Assembly: GCF_008831285.2 (NCBI RefSeq)
Contig: NC_045142.1
Span: 13,094,716 to 13,158,715 of the forward strand
DNA: 64,000 nucleotides
Direction of reading: 5' to 3'
Origin: Nymphaea colorata
Taxonomy: Eukaryota; Streptophyta; Magnoliopsida; Nymphaeales; Nymphaeaceae
Shown: positions 22,101 to 31,270 of the stretch, in pieces
How positions within the stretch are numbered: the stretch's first letter is position 1
How the letters are laid out: the number at the start of each line of letters is the position of its first letter
Notes under the pieces: model-generated
The model's input: the letters and a program-made list of their open reading frames with translations, nothing else
Told to the model about the DNA's origin: nothing
Database searches by the model: none
Translations under genes and position numbers: made by a program

Positions 22101-25066
22101 GGGTGGACGACTGCCAGGAAGCAACGAGTGGGGAGTCCTACCATTCAAAACACGACTTGGCATGCGGTTAATAAGATAGGCACTAGTAAGAACTGCATCA
22201 CCCCAATAGTGTTTAGGAAGATTTCTCTGAAACAAAAGAGCCCGGGTGACATTAAGAAGTTGACGATTTTTCCTTTCAGCTACCCCATTTTGAGGGGGGG
22301 TGTAACTACAGGATGTCTCGTGAACAATCCCCCGTTGTCTAAGAAACTCCTCAACAGGCTGACACATGTACTCACGGGCATTATCGGACCTGAAAGTTTT
22401 AACATTCGCACCATACTGGGTATGCACAAGAAGAATAAATGTCTCGATGATGCGAGGAACCTCGTTGCGGTCTTTTAACAAGTATATAAATGTAGCACGA
22501 GAGAAATCATCAATGAAAGTGATAAAATACTGGAACCCTTGACGGGTATGAATGCCCGAAGGTCCCCATACATCAGAGTGAACCAGGGAAAAAGCTTCAT
22601 TAGCACAACTAGAAGAAAGAGGGTACGAAGCCCTCACATGTTTGGCAAACTGACAAACATCACAAGAAATGGAAGACAAATCAAAGGAGGAACACAAGTC
22701 TGGAAACAAATGTTTCAAAATCCCAAAAGGTAAATGCCCAAAACGTTCATGCCAGTACATAAAAGATTGAAGACAATCTTCTCTTCTCTTATCTGTCTTG
22801 CGGATCGCTGTCAACAGAGCAATAGCCACACGTATGGGAAGACGATATAATCCATCAGAAGCTAAACCAATCCCAATCCTCTTCCCTGTCACCAAGTCCT
22901 GCAAAACACAACGATCGGCAGAGAATATAAGTTCACAATTCAATTCTTAGTAAGTCTACTGACGGATAAGAGATTTAAAGGAAACTGGGGAACATGTAAA
23001 GCGCCCTGCACATGAAATTTGTCCAACAAGGACAGAGTGCCTTCGCCTGCCACACAGGTAGAGGAACCATCTGCAAGAGAAACACGTTCCTTTCCCGAAG
23101 CCAACTTATACTCATGAAACAATTTTGGATTACCTGTCATGTGATGAGTAGCACCACTATCGACAATCCATTCCCCCACAGAAGAGTTACCTTAATTGCC
23201 AATAACTGCAAGAGCCTGATTAGCTGTAGTTCCCTCTGAGGTCTCAATCTTGTTGACATCGATCCTGCCCAAATAAGCCCTTAGTTCACGAAGCTGGTCA
23301 GCAGAAATGGAGACTTTTTCTCCACTGGATGCCTGCACCTCAGACACAGGCGTTCTCCCAATTGAAGATCTCCCTTTGGTTCCCTTCTTTTCTGGATGAA
23401 GATCCCAGCAATAATCCACGGTGTGACCTGTCTTCTTGCAGTGAGTGCACCGGCGAAGAGATCTAGACGGGCCGCCAGGACCACGACTCACGAGAGCAGA
23501 TCTCTCGTTATAGGGCACAAGTTCCCTCTTCCCTTCTTTTGTAACAAGCCTTCTCTGTTCTTCCGCTTCAACACAGGAATACACATCTTCAATACTGGAC
23601 ACCTCCTCTGAATTCAGAATCTGGCTTCGAATACCTTCAAACTCATCATTTAAACCTGCTAAAAAGAGGAACACCCTGTTTTCCCATTCATGAGCAACAT
23701 AGAGCGCCTGATCATGGGAACAATGCCAAGGAATATTAGAATGATAGTCAAGCTCTTCCCACTTGGCTTTCAAAGCCCCATAGTACTCTGCAACAGACGA
23801 GTTCCCTTGTCGAATGCCATAGACTGTTTTCATTACTTGGTAAGTACGAATTGCCGTTTTCTTTTGGCCATACATTTGCTCGAGAACCACCCACATGTCT
23901 CTAGCAGTCTTCTTCCGAAGGATAAGGGGCTGAATATCGGCGGAAACAGAGTTGACAATCCAAGTTTTCACTTGATTATCCTCAAGAAACCACGTATGCC
24001 ACACATCACTTGTTCTTGCTGGTTCGGGGTTGCTTCCATCAATATAGGCCATGCGACCACGGCCAGCAATCCCCATAGTCATAGCCGGTGACCACGAGAA
24101 ATAGTTCTCCTTGGTAAGGCGAAAAGTAATGACCTGCATGGGAACATTCTCAGTTCTAAAAGCCCCTATTTCAGTCGGATTGGTGTTGACGGTGGACGAG
24201 AAAGAGGCTGCCATAATCACAAACCAGTAGGCAGCAAGGAGAAACAACACAAAAACAACACCAAAAAAGGCAGAGAACGCCTAGGCCTCACGGTGGAAGA
24301 GACAGCAAGAGGGCAGCGCCGAAAAAGGACCACGAGGGAGCGGCGCTGGGCAGAAACAGGCAGAACGGCGAGAACCAGGCAGAGCGGCACGGGGCTGGAC
24401 GGAAAAAAAACGCAGCACTGGGCGATGCGTTGGATGACAGAGATGAACGCCGCTGGACAGGTCGTCGTTAGGCAAGCCGACGCTGGGCGGAAGCGGCTGA
24501 ACAGGAACGCCGCTGGATTGGGCGTCGCTGGACAGGGCGACACTGAGCGGCGCTGATCAGGGCAGTGCTGGGCGGAGGCGGCTGGACAGAGCGTCGCTGG
24601 GCAGGTCGACGCTGAGCGGCGCTGATCAGGGCAGCGCTAGGCGGAGGCGGTAGCGGGGCGACGGACGAAGCTCGGGCACGAGCGTCGGGCACGGGCGATG
24701 AACAGTGCCGGGCGAGACGATGAACAGTGCCTGGCGAGTCAATGAACAGTGTCGGGCAAATCCTCCTCCACCACGGGCAAAAGACAAACCAGAAACGCCG
24801 GAACTTCACAGCTCTGATACCATGTAGAAATACGAACAAGACGAAGAAGAAGAGAAACAATGATCACGATGTAACGTGGAAAACCCTCAACACGAGGGAG
24901 AAAAAACCACGAATGAGGAGGAGTTGGTGCCCACTAGCAGTCAGACTCTCTCTCTCTTAAGATTATCATTAACTCATAAGGATTAAGGTTACATGACTTA
25001 AGTAGAGCCCAAAAACGGGCTACAAGGCGGGTCGGGTATGGATCCGGACCCGAAACACAAATCTAT

Positions 25067-25111
<45 letters not shown>

Positions 25112-27776
25112 CATTTGCCACACCCCTGCAGCCAATTTCTTTGGGATGTGCTTCTCCCGCACCTGCACCGACATCCACACCCTCATCGGTGTGACATAGT
25201 TTTTAGATGTACATGTGTTGCATAATCATTTTATAAACAGTCACTAGCACCAAAGCTAATTCAAGTATATATACTATTGTCTAAAAAAAATGGACAATGT
25301 TTTGATGATAGCCTAAAATGGTATTGGAGACAAAAGATGTTTTTAGTTTTATCTCTAAAACCAGCTTTTGGTTTTATTTGGATGACTTAAAAAGTTAGTG
25401 TAAGCTAAAACGTAGTTTTTGCAAAACCTGATTTTTAAAAAGAGAATCAATAACTAGATATCAAGGTTATTCATAAAAAATTGTATTTTGAGGGCGCTGT
25501 TGAAACACAAAAATCATTTTCTGAAAACTCATTAAAAAAATTGGTTTTCACAGAACCAGATTTTCAGAAAACTGGTTTTTTGTGGGTGTCAACAAAATGC
25601 CCCTAAGATCTTTGATAACCTACCTTTTACCCTGCTTGTTCCTATTTTTCTATTAAAATACATTTTATGAGAGGAACGAAAGTAGCCAAGATTGTAGAAA
25701 TTTCTGATTTTTCTTTTTTTTTCCCCGATTTTTCTCTATTTTCCCCTTTTTTAATAGTTTATTGAATTAAAAAAATTAATTTTATGATACGCTATGCTAC
25801 GTTTGCGATACATTGCGAGATGGCATATAGGTAAGCCTGACTGATACACTTTTCACAACATTGATATTGTCAACTATTTTGAATTTTATCGTTGTTATTG
25901 TAAGAAATTTAGTAGAAAATTCAGTGTTTGATATTTTTCTATTTTTTTATGTTTTAACTTTCTAAGTTCTCGAGACATTAAACTTTCTGATTAGTATCTG
26001 AAAAAAACTCCGTGATTAACCTTGGGAACAACCATCTGGGACCATGCATTCAACATCCCATAACATAATAATAAACATAACTAAGGCCTTAAAAAATAAT
26101 TTGGTAAAGGTTGAACAATTAAATTCTATAGGTTACATGACATAAATCGAGCAAGTTTACGTTTTAATATCACTGCTTTCGTTATAGAGCACACAAAATT
26201 TTCTAATTTGTCAAATGACAACGATGAAACTTTTAATTCTAAGTTCTAGAACTTAATAGTCTAATACTAAAGCATAAAATTACTGACCTAATTTAAGAAG
26301 CAAAGGGAATGTAAATCCTCAACATAATGACAACTTGCTGTTGAATCCTATGCGTTTCCCAAACTTAACCTTTAGAAGGAGAAGGAGGAGAGGCGAAGAG
26401 GTGCAAAATAGGTCATGGTTTCAACTTTTAAAGTGTCTTTTACGTGCCTAATCTGGTTGATTAAGTTATAAGAGTAACATAATACAAAGGACAAATATGC
26501 CCTCAATATGAGAACAAAATACAGCATATGTATGTACTCAAATAATCTAGATTGATACATAGACGATATATGACAGAACTGATTTGATTGGATCCAGATC
26601 CAAATCTGACTACATTTAGTAGCCTCCTTCAAGAATAATTGAGGAAAAGTGTTATTACTTCTTATAGAACCTTTTCCTTCAAAGGTGCTATTTGTTTTTT
26701 GATTTTTTGGTATTTCTGTCATCATATGGGTTTCATGATCATCAAAGCATTGGTGTGCACTTGAAAGGAGTCCATAACTTTTAAGTACTATAGCTGGATA
26801 TTTGCATTAGATACCCATGGTAATCACTTAGTACTTTACTGTGTCTAATTTTAATTAGTTCTTTGTTTCTTCTTTTATCTTTTACTACCATTTATTTGTC
26901 TGTTTTAATTTGCAGTGCTCTTGTTTTCTTTTATCTTTTTCTTGCTTTCGTTTAGTGTAGTGTAAATTAAATAAAAATGCTGGTAAAACGTATATTATTA
27001 TCATTTCCTTAGGTACTAATAAGTTGTATTCTGTTAATATCACATTGGCTCAATTATTGCTTACTTTGCATTTTTACAGGAATTTGATCTGCGTTATGCT
27101 TTTCCACTTGGGTTCTTTAGTGCAGCTGTTAACGTGGGAATTTCAGGTGGTGTCATCTTTCCTTGGGGAAAAGGGTTCATGAAGTTGCCTTCCCCTTTGC
27201 CAGAAAGATTCTTCATAGGTGGGAATTCTTCTCCAGTGTGCACATTGAATGGCCCAACATCACTACTAGGGTTCAGATGTCGGGGTCTAGGTCCAACAGA
27301 TGTGAGAAGGGTTTGTACTGATTCATCCAACAAGGAGGTTTCCAATGCTTCTGGTAGAGATGTCTTAGGGGGGGATCTTGCTGTTACTGCCTTTGCTGAT
27401 TTGTCTTTTGATCTACCTCTAAAGCTGTTCAGGGATTCTGGAATTCATGGTCACCTCTTTGCCTCAGCTGGCAATCTGACCAAGTTGACTGAGAATGAGT
27501 TTAAGAATTTCTCTCTTAGGAAATTCTGGGAATCATTCAGAACTTCCATTGGAGGTGGTATCATCATTCCAACGAAGCTTTTACGTGTGGAGGTTTGTCT
27601 CTTCATCTTTCAACTTTCAATGGATTTTAGGGATTTTTGTGTCCTTCGTGGAGTATCTCTTGCTTGTCATGTTAACATATTACCTTTTTCAGGTGAATTA
27701 CTGTTATATATTAAGGCAGTTTGATTATGACCAAGGAAAAACAGGAATTCAGTTCAATTTTTCTGCTTCCACCTAG
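10342..27776 (+). CDS. SAM50: SAM50/Omp85-family outer-membrane assembly protein, four exons
   Basis: The exons are 10342-10854, 13529-14014, 27080-27592 and 27693-27776. All introns are GT-AG and phase 0, giving about 531 residues, close to the roughly 520 of plant SAM50 homologues. The protein inserts beta-barrel proteins into the mitochondrial outer membrane as the core of the SAM complex. Residues 1-60 are strongly acidic (runs of Glu). About 75-155 fit a POTRA domain ([19 protein letters not shown], then [20 protein letters not shown]). From about 170 on is the Omp85 barrel, with the loop-6 motif GFRCRGLGP at about residue 402 and a final aromatic strand [10 protein letters not shown] chose the ATG at 10342 because it follows the CT-rich leader and starts the acidic segment; an upstream in-frame ATG at 10171 is possible but encodes low-similarity sequence. 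Intron 2 is about 13 kb and full of TEs. The coding sequence appears intact. A chloroplast envelope paralogue is less likely given the acidic N-terminus. Confidence 0.9.
12044..12110. repeat. A-rich / (GAA)n low-complexity tract
   Basis: Poly(A) runs followed by GGAAGAAGAAGAAGAAGAAG. The short frames across it are low-complexity artefacts. Confidence 0.8.
12240..12375 (+). repeat. Dispersed (CA)n-anchored repeat, copy 2
   Basis: ACACACACACACACATTTATACATATATTA leads into TGTATCCAAATTTTTCTAAAAAGT and then GCACCTATATGAGATA. These parts match copy 1 at 331-510 in order and orientation, with divergence. Confidence 0.45.
13010..13190 (-). repeat. Dispersed (CA/TA)n-anchored repeat, copy 3 (inverted)
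   Basis: On the minus strand a (TG)n tract (13122-13178) leads through a TATA run into CCACACCCAAGTTTTTTGAAAAATG and ends CATGTGACATAG. This is the same motif order as copy 1. The CA microsatellite is long and probably polymorphic. Confidence 0.55.
14948..15161 (-). repeat. 3' LTR of the deletion derivative, truncated at its start
   Basis: 214 bp matching 16579-16792. On the minus strand, integrase coding (HVVFDELGR) runs directly into LTR interior sequence at about 15161, so the LTR start and everything between were removed by one deletion. Confidence 0.85.
15153..16060 (-). pseudogene. copia gag-pre-integrase and integrase remnant
   Basis: Minus-strand pieces at 16037-15732, 15735-15502 and 15401-15153. 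They show [17 protein letters not shown] and [11 protein letters not shown] (zinc-binding, gag-pre-integrase), [11 protein letters not shown], then [23 protein letters not shown], and finally [12 protein letters not shown] and [16 protein letters not shown]. This covers the integrase core and its C-terminal region. Frames are broken between the pieces. Similarity stops abruptly at the 3' LTR junction. Confidence 0.85.
16119..16310 (-). pseudogene. copia gag N-terminal fragment
   Basis: The minus strand encodes [40 protein letters not shown]-like sequence beginning near an ATG (MDPHRNSS). This is the first segment of a UBN2-type gag. It stops after PPEWIM, where the deletion to gag-pre-integrase begins. 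Confidence 0.7.
16340..16540 (-). repeat. Leader array of TTAGGG/ATTAGGGCAGA words
   Basis: Within the element's untranslated leader, about ten irregular units built on ATTAGGG(CAGA) occur, some containing TTAGGGTTAGGG. Spacing is uneven and the array is internal to the retroelement, so it is not a telomere. Confidence 0.7.
16579..16862 (-). repeat. 5' LTR of the deletion derivative (full length, about 284 bp)
   Basis: On the minus strand it begins TGTTAAGTTTG and ends CTTACA, next to the exact primer site TGGTATCAGAGC. Its outer edge is followed by the CCTAC duplication. Confidence 0.85.
17140..18115 (-). pseudogene. Fossil hAT-type transposase (DUF659 region)
   Basis: Minus-strand frames at 18092-17862 and 17967-17674 give SSKISWMK, then [20 protein letters not shown] and [11 protein letters not shown]. 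This is the pattern of the DUF659/RNase H-like core of plant hAT proteins (first catalytic Asp in the DGWT-like motif), followed by an [15 protein letters not shown] segment where the second Asp would lie in a TDNA-like motif. Further down, [10 protein letters not shown] recalls the conserved CAAHC-like motif. Several frameshifts and stops; no ends or target duplication seen. It lies in SAM50 intron 2. Confidence 0.6.
18623..19103. repeat. Tandem duplication, period 247 bp, two copies
   Basis: Copy 1 (18623-18869) and copy 2 (18870 to about 19103) both start TTCTTTGAAGTTAATATAC. They both run through CTTCTGCTTAAAAAC and ATCCAATGTTATAC to TGATACAT. They differ at scattered positions and by small indels. 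No coding content. Confidence 0.85.
19435..19650 (-). repeat. Diverged dispersed repeat and (AT)n tract at the left edge of copia element 2
   Basis: Contains TATGTCACATGG and GCACCCATGTCGAGTGACGCAGGTGC-like words of the (TA)n-anchored family. The AT tract at 19632-19650 is one half of the microsatellite into which the copia element at 19651 inserted. Confidence 0.4.
19651..19900 (-). repeat. 3' LTR of copia element 2
   Basis: On the minus strand TGTTGATAGATT...TTTCTACA, 250 bp. It differs from 24823-25071 at two substituted sites and one indel. Confidence 0.93.
19895..23179 (-). pseudogene. copia pol (protease, integrase, RT, RNase H), lightly damaged
   Basis: On the minus strand the protease [10 protein letters not shown] comes just after 23179. 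It is followed by gag-pre-integrase ([11 protein letters not shown]), integrase ([30 protein letters not shown]), RT ([50 protein letters not shown]) and RNase H ([43 protein letters not shown], then TADVLTKAL). Damage: a frameshift at about 22942, a frameshift at about 21048-21055, an in-frame stop at about 20970 in place of the Trp of the SPRAW motif, and a stop at 20168-20170 before the last RNase H segment. Apart from these the frame is open over about 3.2 kb. Confidence 0.9.
23192..24214 (-). CDS. copia gag polyprotein, intact, ending at a stop just before the protease
   Basis: About 340 residues from the ATG at 24214 ([10 protein letters not shown]), chosen over an upstream in-frame ATG because it starts the recognisable gag. 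It has a UBN2-type capsid region ([15 protein letters not shown], then [15 protein letters not shown] and [15 protein letters not shown]). Near residue 270 there is a CCHC zinc knuckle, [14 protein letters not shown]. It packages element RNA into virus-like particles in the cytoplasm. A single TAA (23192-23194) separates it from the protease in the same frame. This may be a mutation of a sense codon or an arrangement that limits pol expression. Confidence 0.85.
   Translation of the reverse strand: MAASFSSTVNTNPTEIGAFRTENVPMQVITFRLTKENYFSWSPAMTMGIAGRGRMAYIDGSNPEPARTSDVWHTWFLEDNQVKTWIVNSVSADIQPLILRKKTARDMWVVLEQMYGQKKTAIRTYQVMKTVYGIRQGNSSVAEYYGALKAKWEELDYHSNIPWHCSHDQALYVAHEWENRVFLFLAGLNDEFEGIRSQILNSEEVSSIEDVYSCVEAEEQRRLVTKEGKRELVPYNERSALVSRGPGGPSRSLRRCTHCKKTGHTVDYCWDLHPEKKGTKGRSSIGRTPVSEVQASSGEKVSISADQLRELRAYLGRIDVNKIETSEGTTANQALAVIGN
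24480..24680 (-). repeat. GC-rich tandem repeats in the leader of copia element 2
   Basis: Units of about 65-70 bp containing GAGCGGCGCTGATCAGGGCAG and GGCGGAGGCGG recur at about 24545 and 24610, with shorter GGACAGNGCGTCGCTGG words around them. The region lies between the primer site and the gag ATG and is far more GC-rich than the surrounding intron. Confidence 0.7.
24811..24822 (-). other. Primer-binding site of copia element 2
   Basis: The minus strand reads TGGTATCAGAGC directly after the LTR end TTTCTACA. This is the standard initiator tRNA-Met complement used by plant copia elements. Confidence 0.93.
24823..25071 (-). repeat. 5' LTR of copia element 2
   Basis: 249 bp, matching 19651-19900 almost exactly. 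Confidence 0.93.
25072..25205 (+). repeat. (AT)n plus dispersed repeat, copy 4
   Basis: (TA)n at 25072-25107 is followed by CATTTGCCACACCCCTGCAGCCAATTTCTTTGGGATG, CCGCACCTGCACCGACATCC and GGTGTGACATAG. This is the same order as copy 1 at 331-510. It is the other half of the microsatellite split by copia element 2. Confidence 0.5.
25490..25607. repeat. Small inverted-repeat (MITE-like) element
   Basis: The left arm GAGGGCGCTGTTGAAACAC...CATTTTCTGAAAAC pairs imperfectly with the right arm TTTTCAGAAAAC...GGTGTCAACAAAATGCCCCT. No clear target duplication, so classification is open. Confidence 0.35.
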
Positions 27777-28723
27777 GTTGCTCAGCATTAGCAACACATT
27801 TACACTACCAAGTGGGTGCAGTGTTGCTGCTGATTGAGATGGTAGCTAGTAAGCCCTTCTGCTTGCTCACTGCAATTTTTCACGTGATGTCTTTTGTTTT
27901 TCCCTCTCAAGTGTGAGTGACGGTGCTTTGACAAATGAGAACTTTTTCTGGCTGACTGTTGTCATGCATGTAAAAGTAACACAAATCAGGCTTCTGTTAT
28001 CAATTCATTGGATGGCAATATTAATATTGTTTCACAAAACTACCTTGACATTATCGTGTATCACATTTGTATAGAATTGCCTGATCGAAAATCAGGTTAA
28101 AAAGTTCGACGGGCTTTTTTCGTTTAAGTTGCCATTTATGAAGTTTATAGATGACGTACAAGTTGGTGCGAGACCCTGTCCTCTTCCACTAAATATTGCC
28201 CTTGTCCTGCAGTAATATGATGTTTTTTTACTAGCGATTGCTTCTACGTTATTATGCTTTAGGTTTTGGTAAACTCCCGCTAATTCATACTTTCAGGAGT
28301 TCAGGGAAGATGGCCGAGTTTATTTTTCTCATTTGAAGATTGTAAAACCATATGACCTCTACCCATAGAGGTCATTATGTTCCCCCTCTCTCTCTCACTC
28401 ACACACACACACTCTCTCTCCCTATTGAAACTCTTCCCAAGATATAGACATTAAGAGCATATAGGACATTGGACAATTTAAGAAAAGAATTTGACGTGGG
28501 AACAATAAACTTTCTAATAGAGAAACAAGATGATAAGTTCTATTTAAAGTAATAATGTTATTTCTACCAAAAAGGACAATACTACCCAGGAACTTACCAA
28601 CATTATCAGTCACATGAATTGTTGCAACTGAATCAGCACTCCATGTGTCATCATCATTCTATTTTAGGTTCAGTTTCGTGAGAGAATAAATTAATAACTC
28701 TTTAAGTTCACGAGCTCCCTTAT
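27777..28723. other. SAM50 3' flank; (TC)n(AC)n microsatellite at 28384-28425
   Basis: The first few hundred bases should hold the 3' UTR. No unambiguous AATAAA signal was assigned. The CT/CA simple repeat is the only distinct structure. Confidence 0.4.
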
Positions 28724-28915
28724 GGGTCATTTGGCACAGTAGGGATGTTATGTGAGTATTTCATGAATCTGTTTAAAAAACTGAGGCAGATTTGTGAAGC
28801 ACTAGAACATGTGTTTCATGGATCTGCTTCAGTTTATAGTCAGATTCATGAAACACTCATAATATGAAACACCCATAATGTGTTCTTACTACCAAACAAC
28901 CCTTTGGCACTATCA
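28724..28915. repeat. MITE-like inverted repeat
   Basis: The left end ATGGGTCATTTGGCACAGTAG and the right end, read on the other strand, AAGGGTTGTTTGGTAGTAAG are similar. The interior holds nested palindromes of TTTCATGAATCTG and CAGATTCATGAAAC. No exact target duplication was found. Confidence 0.4.
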
Positions 28916-31150
28916 ATCTCTTTCTTGAGTTCATTCTAAGGTGCTTTTCTCTTATTTTAAGGGTTGAACTAACAAGTCTCTTGTTTATTGCATAAAGAGC
29001 AAGTCAAAACGGGCCTTTGACCTTACGTGTTCCAAGGTATATTAGGCATAGGAAGCAATCCTCACCCCCTTGTCTACCTCCTCCTTCTCTTGCTCTTCTA
29101 TGAAAACTTAAAGCTTGCTGTCCTTTCCCATAGTTACTCCTGTGACTAGGGTGTCCTAAGAATTTGATTGTGGCTGAGTCTCTTCAACAAATCCTTTTTT
29201 GCCGTATGATAACAAACAATATTATAGCCAGTCCCAAACTATCAAAGGTCGGTTTCACCATACCTTTATCACTCACTAAATAGCAAGCTGATATGTGATA
29301 CCCTTCAAACAACTAAAACTAAGAAAGCCATTCTAGCTTGTGAGACCTGATAATAAGTTTGAACTAAGATATTCTAAGGTTAAATAGCTAAACTGTCATC
29401 AGGAATGGCTACAAGCATCTGCTCTGACAATGTGAAATGAATGTGTACAAACTGATCTTTTCTTCCTCCAATGACATGCTCTAGATGTTTGACACAAAAC
29501 TGAGGTTGTCCCTTTGTCATCATTCTATTCTCATATTATGAACTCTGGTGAGGTTAGAATAATATCATCCATATGAGTTGTTGCTAAGAAGACCTTAACC
29601 TCTTATACAAAGAATAATTTGCCTCTTCTGAGTCAAAAAGTCTGAAGGATTTAATTTTTCAAACACAAGCAGAGAACTTGAAGTGAAGAAGGTAGACTTA
29701 AGGACACAGGAATCCATGCCGAAGAGAATGCAACCCATGAAATTCAACCTAATATTCGTATGAAAAAACGCAGAAAGGATTCAACCAAAAGAAGTCTGAG
29801 TTATGCTGCCACTTGTTCTTTTTTTTTCTTCTTCCTTTTTTGCCTTCTCTTTTCTTGGATTTTTTAATAGTTCAGATTTGACTTGTGTATGAATACTTCT
29901 GACCTTTCAACTATTGGGCTGAATAGCATGACTTCAAACTAGAGCAGAATAGCAGGTAATGGGTATCGGATCTGTTGGAGAAGCTGGATCTGAACATAGA
30001 TGGATTTGATTGGTGCTATGAAATTATAATAAGCTTTGAACTGCTAGGTGATGTCAAATTTGGAAGACATATCAGGTTTAATGTCATGTATCGATCAGGT
30101 TTGAAACTTGCAAAAGATAACAATGGACGTCAAATCTAGAAGAGGGATTAAATATAATGTATGGTCAGAGGGCTGACCAGAAAAGTTAAAAGGAAAATAT
30201 TGGACTTCGTATCTGAAAAATAAAACGGATCTGAGATTTCAGAGAGAAAAAAGAACCATAAGGTCTGAAATAGAAGATGTCAAATCTGAGAAACAAATAA
30301 GATCTAAGATAGGTGAGATTAGCCTTTAAGGAGCTTAGATGAGCAAAAATTTAGGAAAAGGAGAGATTTAGATAACAAAAGAGAGCCTTCTTGACTTAGA
30401 TGAGGAACAGTTGTTCGCTCTAGTCTTTTCTTCTCTAGAAAATTCAACAGCCTATCGTGAAAATTGACTCTGATGTGATGTTAGTTTTGATGCCAGATCT
30501 CACCAAAATAATATCCTTTAGTTCCATTGACGACTACATGGATAACATTGAATGGCAGTTGCAAGACACAGTTTCAGAGCTAGGAATTGTTTGCTGCAGG
30601 GGCTGAACTATAGTTTCAAAATCTTGACAGAGTACTATTTGCCCTACCCCCAACCTCTTGTCTCTTGCCCTTGCGTAGACAAACTATAATACTACGCCAC
30701 CAATAAGTGACCACAACAGAAAGTGTGGATCTGGGTCCTGCCATGGTAGGTTTTCTTAAAATGCACAAGCTAAATTGCAATATGAATTTACTTTGTTTCT
30801 TCTCAAATTTGAGATTGTAATTAAGATTGTGCAGGGTGTGGTCAAGCAAAAATAGCTGATGTAGTAGCCTAGTCAAGCGTTAGGGCCAGCGGTGAAGATG
30901 CATGGGGGATGGTATGCCCACACTAGCCCATCAAAAATTTCACTGGAAGATTTAGAATTACAAAGTAGTAACTCAAAAAATACATGGAGTGCCCATGCCA
31001 AGCCTGGGCTGGTGAATCAAGTGCCCCTCAGCTAGAAAATCGTCACTCCGCCACTACTTAGGACCTTGCAACTAATAACCAAGACCCCAGGCTTATGACT
31101 GCCTAGGTGGATTTAATGGTGCCACAAGGAGCTGATGCCCATGAGGTCTG
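28916..31150. other. No gene seen
   Basis: AT-rich sequence with short broken frames only. Repeated GATCTGA-type words occur at 29970-30330 but without a definable unit. Confidence 0.4.
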
Positions 31151-31154
31151 TTGC

Positions 31155-31270
31155 CCCAATGATGTAGCCTAGCTGGTCGAGCTCGTGATATGTAAATGGT
31201 ATGTTGCCAGTTCAATTTTCGTGGCTGCTACTTTTCCATACTGTAAACGGTAGCCACGCTGCTACTTATG
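31155..31270 (+). repeat. tRNA-like SINE candidate
   Basis: TAGCCTAGCTGG (31166-31177) fits a pol III A box (TRGCNNAGYNGG), and about 35 bp later CCAGTTCAATTTTCG weakly resembles a B box. No folding tRNA and no tail were seen, so a SINE head is a better guess than a tRNA gene. Confidence 0.3.

Larger units (their letters stand above)
19651..25071 (-). mobile_element. Nearly full-length young Ty1/copia element in SAM50 intron 2
   Basis: 5421 bp inserted in an AT microsatellite; the flanks are consistent with a TATAT target duplication, though the repeat makes this weak. Read on the minus strand it has 5' LTR (25071-24823), exact primer site TGGTATCAGAGC (24822-24811), a GC-rich leader, gag, protease, integrase, RT, RNase H, a polypurine tract (complement of CTCCCCCTCAAG, 19912-19901) and 3' LTR (19900-19651). 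The LTRs differ by two substitutions and one single-base indel over 250 bp, so the insertion is recent. The coding region is complete in layout but has three stop codons and two small frameshifts, so this copy is probably not autonomous as it stands. Confidence 0.95.
14015..27079 (+). other. SAM50 intron 2, about 13 kb, TE-loaded
   Basis: Donor GTGAAG (14015) and acceptor TTTACAG (ends 27079). It contains the copia elements at 14948-16862 and 19651-25071 (both minus, antisense to the gene), a hAT fossil and other repeats. Without the two copia elements it would be about 5.7 kb. Confidence 0.85.

Noticed and set aside
22500-24100. Several plus-strand frames of 60-190 codons (such as 21909-22478)
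   Set aside because: Antisense shadows of the copia gag-pol coding sequence.
24293-24860. Open frames through the GC-rich copia leader
   Set aside because: Repeat-derived Arg/Ala-rich artefacts upstream of a recognisable gag start.
31155-31270. A functional tRNA gene
   Set aside because: An A-box-like word is present, but no cloverleaf with paired acceptor and anticodon arms could be drawn.
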